Assembly (NCBI GenBank): GCA_900542015.1
Contig: UQLY01000022.1
Span: 1-34,750, forward strand
Direction: 5' to 3'
DNA: 34,750 nt
From: an uncultured Lachnospiraceae bacterium
GTDB taxonomy: Bacteria > Bacillota > Clostridia > Lachnospirales > Lachnospiraceae
Shown: one piece after another, positions 16,505 to 24,117 of the stretch
Layout of the letters: the number at the start of each line of letters is the position of its first letter
How positions within the stretch are numbered: position 1 is the first letter of the stretch
Notes under the pieces: model-generated
The model's input: only the letters and a program-made list of their open reading frames with translations
What the model was told of the DNA's origin: nothing
Database searches by the model: none
Translations under genes and position numbers: made by a program

Positions 16505-16897
16505 ATGAATCGGGATGAATGGATAAACTATATTGCCGGTACTTATGATGAGGATGCGGAATTTCCGTGGGCAAAATATCCGAAAGACATGGTGTTCCGC
16601 CATAGCAATAATCGGAAATGGTTTGCGCTAATAATGGAAATACCGAAGGAAAAGCTCGGCATACCGGGGGACGGGATGCTGGATATCCTGAATGTCAAAT
16701 GCGATCCTGTGCTGATCGATTCTTTGAGGAAGGAACCGGGGTTTTTCCCGGCATACCATATGAACAAAACGAATTGGGTAACCGTGGCGCTCGACGGCAG
16801 CGCCGATGATGACCGGATTAAGCTGGTATTGGATATGAGCTTTGAGCTGACGGCGCGAAAGGTAAAAAGAGCAGCAGGAGCAAATGAGGGGTGTTAA
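16505..16897 (+). CDS. MmcQ/YjbR-family protein
   Basis: 130 residues. The pattern 'FPWAKYPKDMVFRHSNNRKWFALIMEIPKEKLG', then 'LNVKCDPVLIDSLRKEPGFFPAYHMNKTNWVTVAL' and 'LVLDMSFELTARKVKR', is diagnostic of the MmcQ/YjbR (CyaY-like) family. These are small proteins often labelled DNA-binding, without a firm biochemical role. It begins 3 bp after the permease stop with an AAAGG site and ends 1 bp before the ankyrin-like gene start. Co-transcription with the nucleoside importer is likely but a functional link is unknown. Confidence 0.88.
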   Translation: MNRDEWINYIAGTYDEDAEFPWAKYPKDMVFRHSNNRKWFALIMEIPKEKLGIPGDGMLDILNVKCDPVLIDSLRKEPGFFPAYHMNKTNWVTVALDGSADDDRIKLVLDMSFELTARKVKRAAGANEGC

Positions 16898-16898
16898 A

Positions 16899-17630
16899 AT
16901 GAAGAAGTTATTTCAGGCAATCAGGGGCAATGATTTGGAACAGGTAAAGGCGATTCTGCAAAAGAAACCGGAAGCCATAGGCTGTATTTCAACGCCGCCG
17001 CCTAAAAAAGATATCGGGCAGTCGCCTCTTCAGGTGGCGGTCAAAACCGCTGCGTTTAAGATTGCTGATTATCTGATTGCACAGGGAGCGGACGTTAATT
17101 TTATGGAAGAGGAAGCGGAAGGTGTTACCTTCCGAAGCCCTGTTTTGCAGGACGCCGTAAGGACCGTTTTGCAAAGCCTGTGTTACGGAAAAACTGATGT
17201 TTCAGAACGGGGACTTGTACTGGTTGAAACCTTGCTGGAAAAGGGCGCCGATCCCAATCAATGCGCCTCTAACGGTTTTGCCGCGCTGGATGAATGTGTG
17301 GCGCAGGCGGAAAATATCCTGGAGCGTCCGTCAGCGTATCCCGCCGTGCAGGAGATTACAAAAAAACGGCTGGAGGAGCTTTTGGATTTGTTGCTCAGAT
17401 ACGGAGCGGATTTTGAGCGCTGGGCGGCAAAAGGGCATTTCCCGGAGCCGCATCCCGGGGAGTCCAACAGAGCGCGTTATCTGGACGATTTTGTGCCAAA
17501 GCCCGATCTTGTGCAGGAATACACCGTGCAGGGACGGACAATGTCAACGGTAATCAAGGGAGACGTGGACCGGACGGCGCATATGAGGAAAGTGATGCAG
17601 GAGTATTGCAGGAAACGGGAGTTGTTGTGA
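16899..17630 (+). CDS. Ankyrin-repeat-like protein
   Basis: 243 residues built of helical pairs. Ankyrin-type consensus fragments recur: 'QSPLQVAVKTAAFKIADYLIAQGADVN' (about 43-69), 'GLVLVETLLEKGADPNQCASNGFAALDECV' (about 105-134) and 'LEELLDLLLRYGADFE' (about 155-170). No signal peptide or membrane segment, so it is cytoplasmic; it is probably a protein-binding scaffold with an unknown partner. ATG 16899 has GAGGGG 7 bp upstream; ATG 16884 overlaps this site. Its last 55 residues do not look like ankyrin repeats. Confidence 0.78.
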   Translation: MKKLFQAIRGNDLEQVKAILQKKPEAIGCISTPPPKKDIGQSPLQVAVKTAAFKIADYLIAQGADVNFMEEEAEGVTFRSPVLQDAVRTVLQSLCYGKTDVSERGLVLVETLLEKGADPNQCASNGFAALDECVAQAENILERPSAYPAVQEITKKRLEELLDLLLRYGADFERWAAKGHFPEPHPGESNRARYLDDFVPKPDLVQEYTVQGRTMSTVIKGDVDRTAHMRKVMQEYCRKRELL

Positions 17631-17686
17631 AGCTCTGGCGGGAGCTTTAATTGATTACATCATTTTATTTATTTCAGGGGGACAAT

Positions 17687-18415
17687 ATGATGGGACTATT
17701 TGGCGCAAGGAAAGGCAATACGATCGTAACGCCGGAGGAAAGAAGACGGAAGACCATTGAGCGGCTAAAGAAGATGGGAATTGCCTATAACGAGCATCTG
17801 CCCTATGTGGAGCCGGCGGACCATGTTGTTTTAAAAAGTGCGAAAGAGGCGGGGAAGAGGGCGCTTGCCTGTATGCTTTCCGTACAGCTTGCTTGCTCGA
17901 TCAGAAACGGAGAAAACTATGGCGAGGCGCTGGGGTTTGTCGTGCAAAAGGCGGGAGAATGGGGGCTTGGAAAGGACGATTTTCTTCCCAAGGAAAGGCT
18001 CCTGATTGAGAACCGCTATACCATGGAGGGCAATGCGGATGAATTTACCCCGCAGGATATTACGGATGTGGTATGGACCTATGAGGTGTATTGGTCGATT
18101 ATCTGGGCACTTGACCTGATTACAGACAAAGAGCTGGTAAGGGCGTGGGATATCTGCAATACGGAGCGCGCTATGGCGATCTCGCCGCTTATTTTCAACC
18201 TGTGGGAAACCTTACGCCTGCGCGATACAGAAAAAATACTGGATATGGTGGATTTGTTTTATTGTTATCACTGGGCTTGTGAGGAAAAGCAATGGGTCAA
18301 TCCCCAAACGCAAACCGGAAAGCTCAACCGGGAGGTTGTGTATGAAAGAAGAAGGGGACTGGAATGGCTGATCAGCCCGGAAAAGGACTGGAATCAAATC
18401 AGACTGGACACGTAG
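17687..18415 (+). CDS. DUF4272-family protein
   Basis: 242 residues, soluble. The start of the conserved region 'RRRKTIERLKKMGIAYNEHLPYVEP' and the helical 'DVVWTYEVYWSIIWALDLI' and 'DLFYCYHWACEEKQ' segments match DUF4272, a family of unknown function. The final 'VNREVVYERRRGLEWLI'-type segment is where DUF4272 members carry a conserved RR.ALNW motif. ATG 17687 (or the adjacent ATG 17690) follows AGGGGG at 17676-17681. The 56-bp gap to the ankyrin gene has no terminator. Its stop codon abuts the ribosome site of glpK. Confidence 0.82.
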   Translation: MMGLFGARKGNTIVTPEERRRKTIERLKKMGIAYNEHLPYVEPADHVVLKSAKEAGKRALACMLSVQLACSIRNGENYGEALGFVVQKAGEWGLGKDDFLPKERLLIENRYTMEGNADEFTPQDITDVVWTYEVYWSIIWALDLITDKELVRAWDICNTERAMAISPLIFNLWETLRLRDTEKILDMVDLFYCYHWACEEKQWVNPQTQTGKLNREVVYERRRGLEWLISPEKDWNQIRLDT

Positions 18416-18425
18416 GAGGTCGAAA

Positions 18426-19910
18426 ATGAAAAAATACATTTTGGCAATTGACCAGGGGACTACCAGCAGCCGCGCGATTTTATTTAATAAAAGAGGCGAA
18501 ATCGCAGCGAGCGCCCAGAAGGAATTTCCCCAGTACTTTCCGCAGCCCGGCTGGGTGGAGCAGGATGCAAATGAAATCTGGCTGAGCGTTATGAATGTGT
18601 ATATGGAGGTGCTGGTGCGCGGGAAAGTCTCTCCCGAGGAGATTGCGGCAATCGGTATTACCAATCAGCGGGAAACGGCGATCGTCTGGGATAAAAAGAC
18701 GGGAGAGCCCATTTACCATGCCATCGTATGGCAGTCCAGGCAGACGGCTGAAATCTGCAGGCAGCTTGCCGAGGACGGCAGGGAACAGATGATCAGGGAA
18801 AAGACTGGGCTTTTGATCGATCCGTATTTTTCCGCCACCAAGGTAAAATGGATTCTGGATCACGTGCAGGGAGCAAGGGAACGCGCCGAAAAGGGAGAGT
18901 TGCTTTTTGGAACGGTGGACAGCTTTCTGGTGTACAAGCTGACCGGTGGAAGGGTGCACGCTACGGATTACAGCAATGCGTCCCGGACGCTTCTTTATAA
19001 TATTTACGATCTGGATTGGGATCAGGAGTTGCTTGACCTGTTTGAAATTCCCCGTTCCATGATGCCCGAGGTACTGCCGTCAAGCGGTTCCTTCGGTGTG
19101 ACGGAAGGCAAATTTTTTGAAACCGGGATTCCGATTATGGGCATTGCGGGAGACCAGCAGGCGGCTTTGTTCGGACAGACCTGTTTTGAGCCGGGAATGG
19201 CGAAAAATACCTATGGAACCGGCTGTTTTATGCTGATGAATACAGGGGAAAAGCCTGCAAAATCCGGGCACGGCATGTTGACTACCATTGCCTGGTGTCT
19301 TGACGGAAAGGTGGAATATGCCCTGGAAGGGAGCGTGTTTGTTGCCGGAAGCGCCATTCAGTGGCTGCGGGACGGTTTAAAGATGATTGAAAGCGCGCCC
19401 CAGAGCGAAGCGCTGGCGTCGGAGGTGGCAGACAGCGAGGGCGTCTATGTGGTCCCCGCCTTTGTGGGTCTGGGGGCACCCTATTGGAAGCCGGAAGCAA
19501 GGGGCGCGGTTTTCGGTCTGACGAGAGGCACTACCAGGGCGCATTTTGTCAGGGCGACTTTGGATTCCCTTGCCTATCAGTCGTCGGATATGATCGAGGC
19601 GATGACGTTAGACAGCGGTATCGAGCTGCAAAAGCTGAAGGTTGACGGCGGCGCGGTCAGCAATAACCTCCTGATGCAGTTTCAGAGCGATATTCTGGGC
19701 GTGCCCGTGGAGCGCCCCATGATCAGCGAAACTACGGCGTTAGGCGCGGCGTACCTTGCGGGGCTTGCAGCAGGCTTCTGGAAGAGCAGGGAAGAGCTTC
19801 GTGCAAACTATCTGGTGGATAAGACCTTTGTGCCGCGGATTTCCTCCGAGAAACGGAAAGAGCTTTTGGATGGGTGGAAACGCGCGGTAAAGGCAACCTG
19901 TGAATTTTAA
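18426..19910 (+). CDS. glpK: Glycerol kinase
   Basis: 494 residues, full length. FGGY kinase hallmarks: 'AIDQGTTSSRAI' at 7-18 (phosphate binding), 'GITNQRETAIVWDKKTG', 'AIVWQSRQT', 'GIAGDQQAALFGQ' and 'KNTYGTGCFMLMNTGEKP'. It converts glycerol and ATP to sn-glycerol 3-phosphate in the cytoplasm. The loop before IPIMGIAGDQQ reads KFFETG; it lacks the histidine that HPr phosphorylates in enterococcal-type enzymes, so PTS activation is doubtful. AGGAGG lies at the stop of the DUF4272 gene. No glpF, glpD or antiterminator gene accompanies it. Confidence 0.95.
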   Translation: MKKYILAIDQGTTSSRAILFNKRGEIAASAQKEFPQYFPQPGWVEQDANEIWLSVMNVYMEVLVRGKVSPEEIAAIGITNQRETAIVWDKKTGEPIYHAIVWQSRQTAEICRQLAEDGREQMIREKTGLLIDPYFSATKVKWILDHVQGARERAEKGELLFGTVDSFLVYKLTGGRVHATDYSNASRTLLYNIYDLDWDQELLDLFEIPRSMMPEVLPSSGSFGVTEGKFFETGIPIMGIAGDQQAALFGQTCFEPGMAKNTYGTGCFMLMNTGEKPAKSGHGMLTTIAWCLDGKVEYALEGSVFVAGSAIQWLRDGLKMIESAPQSEALASEVADSEGVYVVPAFVGLGAPYWKPEARGAVFGLTRGTTRAHFVRATLDSLAYQSSDMIEAMTLDSGIELQKLKVDGGAVSNNLLMQFQSDILGVPVERPMISETTALGAAYLAGLAAGFWKSREELRANYLVDKTFVPRISSEKRKELLDGWKRAVKATCEF

Positions 19911-19915
19911 AAAAC

Positions 19916-19956
19916 GATTGGCAGTCCGGCGGGAAGTCGGATTGTCAATTTTTTTT
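19916..19956 (+). terminator. Rho-independent terminator of glpK
   Basis: GATTGGCAGTCCG (19916-19928) pairs with CGGATTGTCAATT (19938-19950), with three G-U pairs and a 9-base loop. Eight T bases follow at 19949-19956. It starts 5 bp after the glpK stop and closes the long run that starts at 12849. Confidence 0.9.
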
Positions 19957-19992
19957 GCTTTTTCAATTGTCTGCTCTTTATTGCCAATCACA

Positions 19993-20047
19993 ATTGTCAA
20001 CCGCAAACAAAAATGAGGTTGACAATAGAAAACGCCCATGCTATGAT
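19993..20047 (+). promoter_or_regulatory. BirA-type biotin operator and promoter of bioY
   Basis: Perfect inverted repeat ATTGTCAACC (19993-20002), 14-bp gap, GGTTGACAAT (20017-20026), the known form of the Firmicute BirA operator. The right arm contains the -35 TTGACA (20019-20024), followed by a 17-bp spacer and TATGAT (20042-20047). BirA-biotinyl-AMP bound here would block RNA polymerase directly. Confidence 0.92.
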
Positions 20048-20080
20048 AAGTCCGACTGATAGGAGAGGAGATATATCAAA

Positions 20081-20671
20081 ATGAGTGAAACAAATGCGAT
20101 AGCAAATGAATCGACAGTAAAGGAGACGAAAAGCGCAGGGAAAATGAAACCGTTGGATCTTGCTTACATAGGAATGTTTGTAGCGCTGATGGCAATTTGT
20201 TCCTGGATCAATATTCCCATGGCTGTACCGTTTACCCTGCAGACCTTTGCGGTATTTGCGGCGGTGGCGATGCTGGGACTTGGCAGAGGGACCATAGCGG
20301 TGCTTATTTATATTATTCTGGGCGCCGTGGGCGTTCCGGTATTTGCAGGATTTTCCGGAGGACTTGGCACGTTATTCGGGCAGACGGGAGGCTATATCGT
20401 CGGATTTATTTTTACGGCGTTAATCAGCGGCGGCATTATGAAAGCGTTCGGCAAAAAACTGCCGGTTATGATTGTTGCCATGGTGCTCGGGCTGATTGCA
20501 TGTTATGCCTTCGGCACGGTCTGGTTTATGTATGTGTACGGTCGGGCAAACGGCGCGATCGGCGTGGTAACGGCGCTGTCGTGGTGCGTATTTCCTTATA
20601 TTATTCCGGATCTTTGCAAGATAGCGCTGGCGATTTTCCTGGATAAGAGACTGGCAAGGTTTATCAAATGA
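20081..20671 (+). CDS. bioY: Biotin transporter BioY (ECF S-component)
   Basis: 196 residues with about six hydrophobic segments after a charged N-terminus of about 22 residues. BioY landmarks: 'VPFTLQTFAVFAAVAMLGLGRGTIAVLIYIILGAVGVPVFAGFSGG' with the GxxG-rich 'GLGTLFGQTGGYIVGFI', and 'PYIIPDLCKIALAIFLDKRL' at the C-terminus. It captures biotin in the membrane and usually works with a shared EcfAAT module encoded elsewhere. It has a perfect BirA operator at its promoter, which supports the assignment. The stop overlaps the next start (ATGA). Confidence 0.95.
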   Translation: MSETNAIANESTVKETKSAGKMKPLDLAYIGMFVALMAICSWINIPMAVPFTLQTFAVFAAVAMLGLGRGTIAVLIYIILGAVGVPVFAGFSGGLGTLFGQTGGYIVGFIFTALISGGIMKAFGKKLPVMIVAMVLGLIACYAFGTVWFMYVYGRANGAIGVVTALSWCVFPYIIPDLCKIALAIFLDKRLARFIK

Positions 20672-21039
20672 TTGATTTAAGACCCCATCACGGCTTATGT
20701 ATCCGCTTTTTTGAGAAAAAAGGCTATAGCGGAGAATTTACAAGGCATATGGAACAGACCATAGAGCGGCTGCAGGAGAAGGGAGCGCAGATTATCCTTG
20801 TGCAGGAGGAAGACGAAATCTGCCGAAAATGCCCCAATTTTTTAGAGGACGGGTGCAAAAGCAAAGAAAAGGTATGCGCCTATGACGACGCCGTCCTCAA
20901 GAGGACCGCGCTAAAGCCGGGAACGCCTATGGACTATCAGGCGTTTCAGCAGACAATCGGCGAGCGGATCATAGACGCCGGAGCCCTGGAGGAGATCTGC
21001 GCGGACTGCGGCTGGGCGGCAATCTGCCATCGCAAATAA
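20668..21039 (+). CDS. DUF1284-family cysteine-rich protein
   Basis: 123 residues. 'LRPHHGLCIRFF' at 4-15 and 'GYSGEFTRHM' match DUF1284. Eight cysteines (C11, C52, C55, C63, C70, C111, C114, C120), mostly in CxxC pairs, suggest an iron-sulfur cluster or zinc. No biochemical role is established. It overlaps bioY by 4 bp (ATGA) and so is co-regulated with biotin uptake. That makes a link to biotin, or to a process needing it, worth considering but unproven. Confidence 0.87.
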   Translation: MIDLRPHHGLCIRFFEKKGYSGEFTRHMEQTIERLQEKGAQIILVQEEDEICRKCPNFLEDGCKSKEKVCAYDDAVLKRTALKPGTPMDYQAFQQTIGERIIDAGALEEICADCGWAAICHRK

Positions 21040-21185
21040 GCTTCCCGGCATGGTAAAAACCGGATAGGAGCGGTTGAGACGTTAATTTTTTAGAGACAGT
21101 TCTTCTGAAAGTATAAAAATAAAACATACAGTTATGATTTCGACTGCAAATTTTTCTTTTTTCTTGTGGAAAAAGTACCAACCTA

Positions 21186-21194
21186 TGTTATAAT
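21186..21194 (+). promoter_or_regulatory. Extended -10 promoter of the Ser/Thr kinase gene
   Basis: TGT followed by TATAAT at 21189-21194, with a possible -35 TTGTGG at 21164-21169 (19-bp spacer). AGGAG at 21212-21216 precedes ATG 21223, leaving a very short leader. The preceding 21040-21160 shows only a weak 5-bp dyad (AACCG/CGGTT) and no gene. Confidence 0.6.
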
Positions 21195-21222
21195 GAAAGA
21201 AGAATTGCTCTAGGAGATTAGC

Positions 21223-22581
21223 ATGGACATCAGTAAAATTTGTTTTAACTGCATGAAGGGTGAAGTGGATGAAGCGGGTGTCTGCAACTGTTGCGGCAAG
21301 CAGTTCTCGGACATTAAGTTAAGTGAAAGCTATTTACCCGTAGGCAGTTTTTTAAGAGATAAATACCTAATGGGAAGAGTCCTCGGCGAAGGGGGCTTTG
21401 GCATTACCTATATCGGTTATGATATCAACCTGGACGCCCAGGTCGCGATCAAGGAGTTTTTCCCCCGCAATTATGCCAGCAGGGCGAGGGGGACGGGAGC
21501 GCAGGTCATTCCCAACGAAGGGGATGCGGAAGTGTTTTTCATCAGACAGAGGGACAAATTCCTGGATGAAGCAAAGAGGCTTGCCAAGTTCCGCAATACG
21601 CCGGCGATCGTGTCTGTTCTGGATTTCTTTAAGGATAACGGAACCGCATATCTGGTTATGAATTATATCGACGGTATGACCCTACGCAAGCTGTTGGAAT
21701 ATTCCGGCGGCAGGATTACGGTGGAGGAAACCTTAAAGATTATCGAGCCGATTATGCTTGCGTTAAAGGAAATCCACGAAAGCGGTTTTATTCATCGGGA
21801 TATCAGTCCGGACAATATTATGATATCCAATATCAGCAACCGGGTGTATCTGATTGATTTCGGTACGGCGCGCGCCAATTCCGCGGAAGAGGATAAGACT
21901 ATATCCGTCTTTAAAAAATCGGGATATACGCCGCCGGAGCAGCTGCGTACCAAGGGAAAACAGGGACCGTGGACCGATATTTACGCGCTGTGCGGGACGA
22001 TTTACCGCTGCATCACGGGCATCAAGCCTTTGGATGTGACGGACCGTCTGTTCGGGGATGAGCTCAAGCGCCCCAGCGAATACGGTTTTCAAATTGCGCC
22101 CCAGATTGAAGACGCGATTATGAAGGGACTGGAAATACATAACGAGGACCGCTTCCAGACGATGGATGAGCTCTATGATGCGATTTATAAAAGCGAGGCA
22201 TGGCTCAATGCCAGCGACGAGGAATATACCAAGGTCGTCGCCGCCGTTCGGAATTACAAGATTCACGGCAATCCGAGACCGAAGATAGAAGAGGTCTATA
22301 AGAAAAAAGCCGGGAGCGAAACGCCGGTTCAGGTCAGCCGTCCGGTATATGAAGACGAGCATGAAGAAATGGTCAGAATTGTGGACGAATATAAGAAGAG
22401 CCCCGAATACCTGGCTGCATATGACCAGTTTATCAAAGAAGATCCCGAGTACCTGCGGCAGTTGGAGTACGAGAAGATTAAGGAAATCGTGCAGGAGTAT
22501 AAAGCGGGCAGACAACTGGACGCATCCGATCAGGAATTTATTGACGATGTTTTAAACCGGGATGTGAGATCCGGGCAATAG
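21223..22581 (+). CDS. Zinc-ribbon Ser/Thr protein kinase (soluble)
   Basis: 452 residues. An N-terminal zinc ribbon (C7, C10, C21, C24) is followed by a Hanks-type kinase domain (about 48-320). Catalytic features are complete: glycine loop GEGGFG 55-60, K77 in VAIKEFFP, E116, HRDISPDN with D193 and N198, DFG with D212, and GYTPPEQ at 234-240. The C-terminal 120 residues are highly charged, with repeated D/E-Y-K patterns and no membrane segment, unlike PrkC with its PASTA tail. It is not coupled to a PP2C phosphatase or FHA gene here. The substrate is unknown. Its own promoter and terminator make it a single-gene unit. Confidence 0.9.
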   Translation: MDISKICFNCMKGEVDEAGVCNCCGKQFSDIKLSESYLPVGSFLRDKYLMGRVLGEGGFGITYIGYDINLDAQVAIKEFFPRNYASRARGTGAQVIPNEGDAEVFFIRQRDKFLDEAKRLAKFRNTPAIVSVLDFFKDNGTAYLVMNYIDGMTLRKLLEYSGGRITVEETLKIIEPIMLALKEIHESGFIHRDISPDNIMISNISNRVYLIDFGTARANSAEEDKTISVFKKSGYTPPEQLRTKGKQGPWTDIYALCGTIYRCITGIKPLDVTDRLFGDELKRPSEYGFQIAPQIEDAIMKGLEIHNEDRFQTMDELYDAIYKSEAWLNASDEEYTKVVAAVRNYKIHGNPRPKIEEVYKKKAGSETPVQVSRPVYEDEHEEMVRIVDEYKKSPEYLAAYDQFIKEDPEYLRQLEYEKIKEIVQEYKAGRQLDASDQEFIDDVLNRDVRSGQ

Positions 22582-22590
22582 CGTGTAAAC

Positions 22591-22638
22591 AACTGTGTTA
22601 TCCGAGATATGAAAGTATCCGGATAGCGCAGTTTTTTT
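22591..22638 (+). terminator. Rho-independent terminator of the kinase gene
   Basis: AACTGTGTTATCCG (22591-22604) pairs with CGGATAGCGCAGTT (22620-22633) with two G-U pairs, followed by a T run to 22638. Confidence 0.88.
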
Positions 22639-22934
22639 GTACATAAAAAACATATGCTATTAAAAATCTGAAAGCTGGGAAAGCGGTTCGCGGTTTTCGG
22701 TCACAAAAGACAAAAAACGAGAAAAATGAGTAAAAACTTGCAGAAAAAGCAAAAACAGGGCGAAAAGCAAAAAAAATATTGTCAAAAAATGAAAAATATG
22801 AAAGAACATATGCAAAAAATGGAAAAATCGGAAAAGATTGGAAATTGGAAAAGGATGAATAACGCACGGTTTTTTAGGGATACTATAGGAAAACATTAAA
22901 AGAACACTAAAAGACGGATAGCGAGGTATCGTTT
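22639..22934 (+). other. Purine-rich spacer with a doubtful 57-codon Lys-rich frame
   Basis: From about 22700 to 22860 the + strand is almost entirely A and G, mostly A runs broken by G. An open frame ATG 22726 to TAA 22897 would encode 57 residues, about a third lysine, with Q, M and E. It has no good ribosome site (ACGAGAAAA only), and a likely sporulation promoter lies inside its 3' end. I consider it non-coding or at best unproven. Confidence 0.4.
22857..22885 (+). promoter_or_regulatory. Candidate sigma-G/F sporulation promoter of spoVAD
   Basis: GAATA (22857-22861), 17-bp gap, GATACTA (22879-22885), about 50 bp before ATG 22935. This resembles the forespore sigma-G pattern (GMATA...CATWMTA) apart from the first base of the -10. 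spoVA genes are forespore-expressed in Bacillus and Clostridia. No sigma-A promoter is evident here. Confidence 0.5.
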
Positions 22935-23978
22935 ATGGAAGGAAAACAGGAAGCGTTATTTGCCGTGGGCAAACAGAGCATTCAATTGCCAAAGCCGGTT
23001 TATATCAGGGAATCGGCGTCGGTTGTAGGAGAAAAAGAAGGAAAAGGACCTCTCGGAAGTCTTTTTGATATGGTGGGCGACGACGAGACCTTCGGATGCG
23101 CCAGTTGGGAAGAAGCGGAAAGTACGCTGCAAAAAGAAGCGGTTACCCTTGCGCTGGGCAAGGCGGGCGTCAAGAAAGAAGACGTGCGCTATTTATTGGC
23201 GGGCGATTTGCTGGGACAGACGATCGCTACCTCCTTTGGGCTGAGAGAATTTGAAATCCCGTTATTCGGGTTATACGGCGCCTGCTCCACCTGCGGAGAG
23301 ACCATCAGTCTCGGCTCTATGATTTTGGGCGGCGGCTTTGCAAAAAATGTCATGTGCGTCACTTCCAGTCATTTTGCCAGCGCGGAAAAGGAATTCCGCT
23401 TTCCCATGGAGTATGGGGGACAGCGCCCGCCCTGCGCCACCAGGACCGTGACCGGAAGCGGCGCCTTCCTGCTCTCCACGGGGGAAGGGAAAGCGCCGAA
23501 AGCATTGATAACGGGGGTTACTACCGGAAAAATCGTCGATCTGGGCGTGAAAGACAGCTTCAATATGGGATGCAGTATGGCGCCGGCGGCAGCCGACGTA
23601 ATCGCGGCAAATTTAAAGGATTTCGGAAGAACTCCGGCGGATTATGACAAGATCATTACCGGCGATCTGGGCAGAGTAGGACAACGGGCGTTATTTGAGC
23701 TGATGGAACAAAAAGGCTTTGACATCAGCGCGAATCATATGGATTGCGGAATGGAGATTTTTGACGAGGATCAGAAAGGGACGCTTTCCGGAGGGAGCGG
23801 CTGCGGCTGCGCGGCAACTGTCTTGTCCGCATATATTTTGAAAAAACTCCATGAAAAGGTCTGGAAACGCGTGCTGTTTATTCCCACGGGAGCGCTTTTA
23901 AATAAAACAAGTTTTAATGAAGGGCAGAGTGTGCCGGGGATTGCCCACGGCGTTGTGTTGGAAAACTGCGGCGCCTGA
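22935..23978 (+). CDS. spoVAD: Stage V sporulation protein AD
   Basis: 347 residues, close to the usual length of about 340. Thiolase/KAS-fold features: 'YLLAGDLLGQTIATSFGLREFEIPLFGLYGACSTCGE' (about 96-130), 'MCVTSSHFASAEKEFRFPMEYGGQRPP', 'GSGAFLLST', 'DKIITGDLGRVGQ' and 'GGSGCGCAATVL'. SpoVAD binds dipicolinic acid and is part of the SpoVA channel moving Ca-DPA into the forespore and out at germination. GAGGT lies 7 bp before ATG. spoVAC is not adjacent on either side, and spoVAE is 4.3 kb downstream; the usual cluster is split. Confidence 0.95.
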   Translation: MEGKQEALFAVGKQSIQLPKPVYIRESASVVGEKEGKGPLGSLFDMVGDDETFGCASWEEAESTLQKEAVTLALGKAGVKKEDVRYLLAGDLLGQTIATSFGLREFEIPLFGLYGACSTCGETISLGSMILGGGFAKNVMCVTSSHFASAEKEFRFPMEYGGQRPPCATRTVTGSGAFLLSTGEGKAPKALITGVTTGKIVDLGVKDSFNMGCSMAPAAADVIAANLKDFGRTPADYDKIITGDLGRVGQRALFELMEQKGFDISANHMDCGMEIFDEDQKGTLSGGSGCGCAATVLSAYILKKLHEKVWKRVLFIPTGALLNKTSFNEGQSVPGIAHGVVLENCGA

Positions 23979-23984
23979 CCGGGA

Positions 23985-24014
23985 CTGACCAAGTATTCTC
24001 TGACCAAGTATTCT
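23985..24014 (+). repeat. Tandem 15-bp duplication
   Basis: CTGACCAAGTATTCT occurs twice back to back (23985-23999 and 24000-24014), just after the spoVAD stop. It ends upstream of the next promoter. It looks like a replication-slippage duplication. Confidence 0.9.
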
Positions 24015-24025
24015 TCCCTTTTTTC

Positions 24026-24054
24026 GTGACATTGATGTCCGGTTATGCTATAAT
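24026..24054 (+). promoter_or_regulatory. Sigma-A promoter of the GGDEF/HD-GYP gene
   Basis: GTGACA (24026-24031), 17-bp spacer, TATAAT (24049-24054). GGGGAGG at 24102-24108 sits 9 bp before GTG 24118. Confidence 0.75.
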
Positions 24055-24117
24055 TTACTAAAATCAGGTAAAAAATCGGGTAAACGGACAGACGGGAAAC
24101 AGGGGAGGAAAACGGCT

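Noticed and set aside
22598..22867. A Phe/Ser-rich minus-strand frame in the gap before spoVAD
   Set aside because: It is the complement of the A/G-rich tract (TTT/TTC codons) and crosses the kinase terminator, so it is a compositional artefact.
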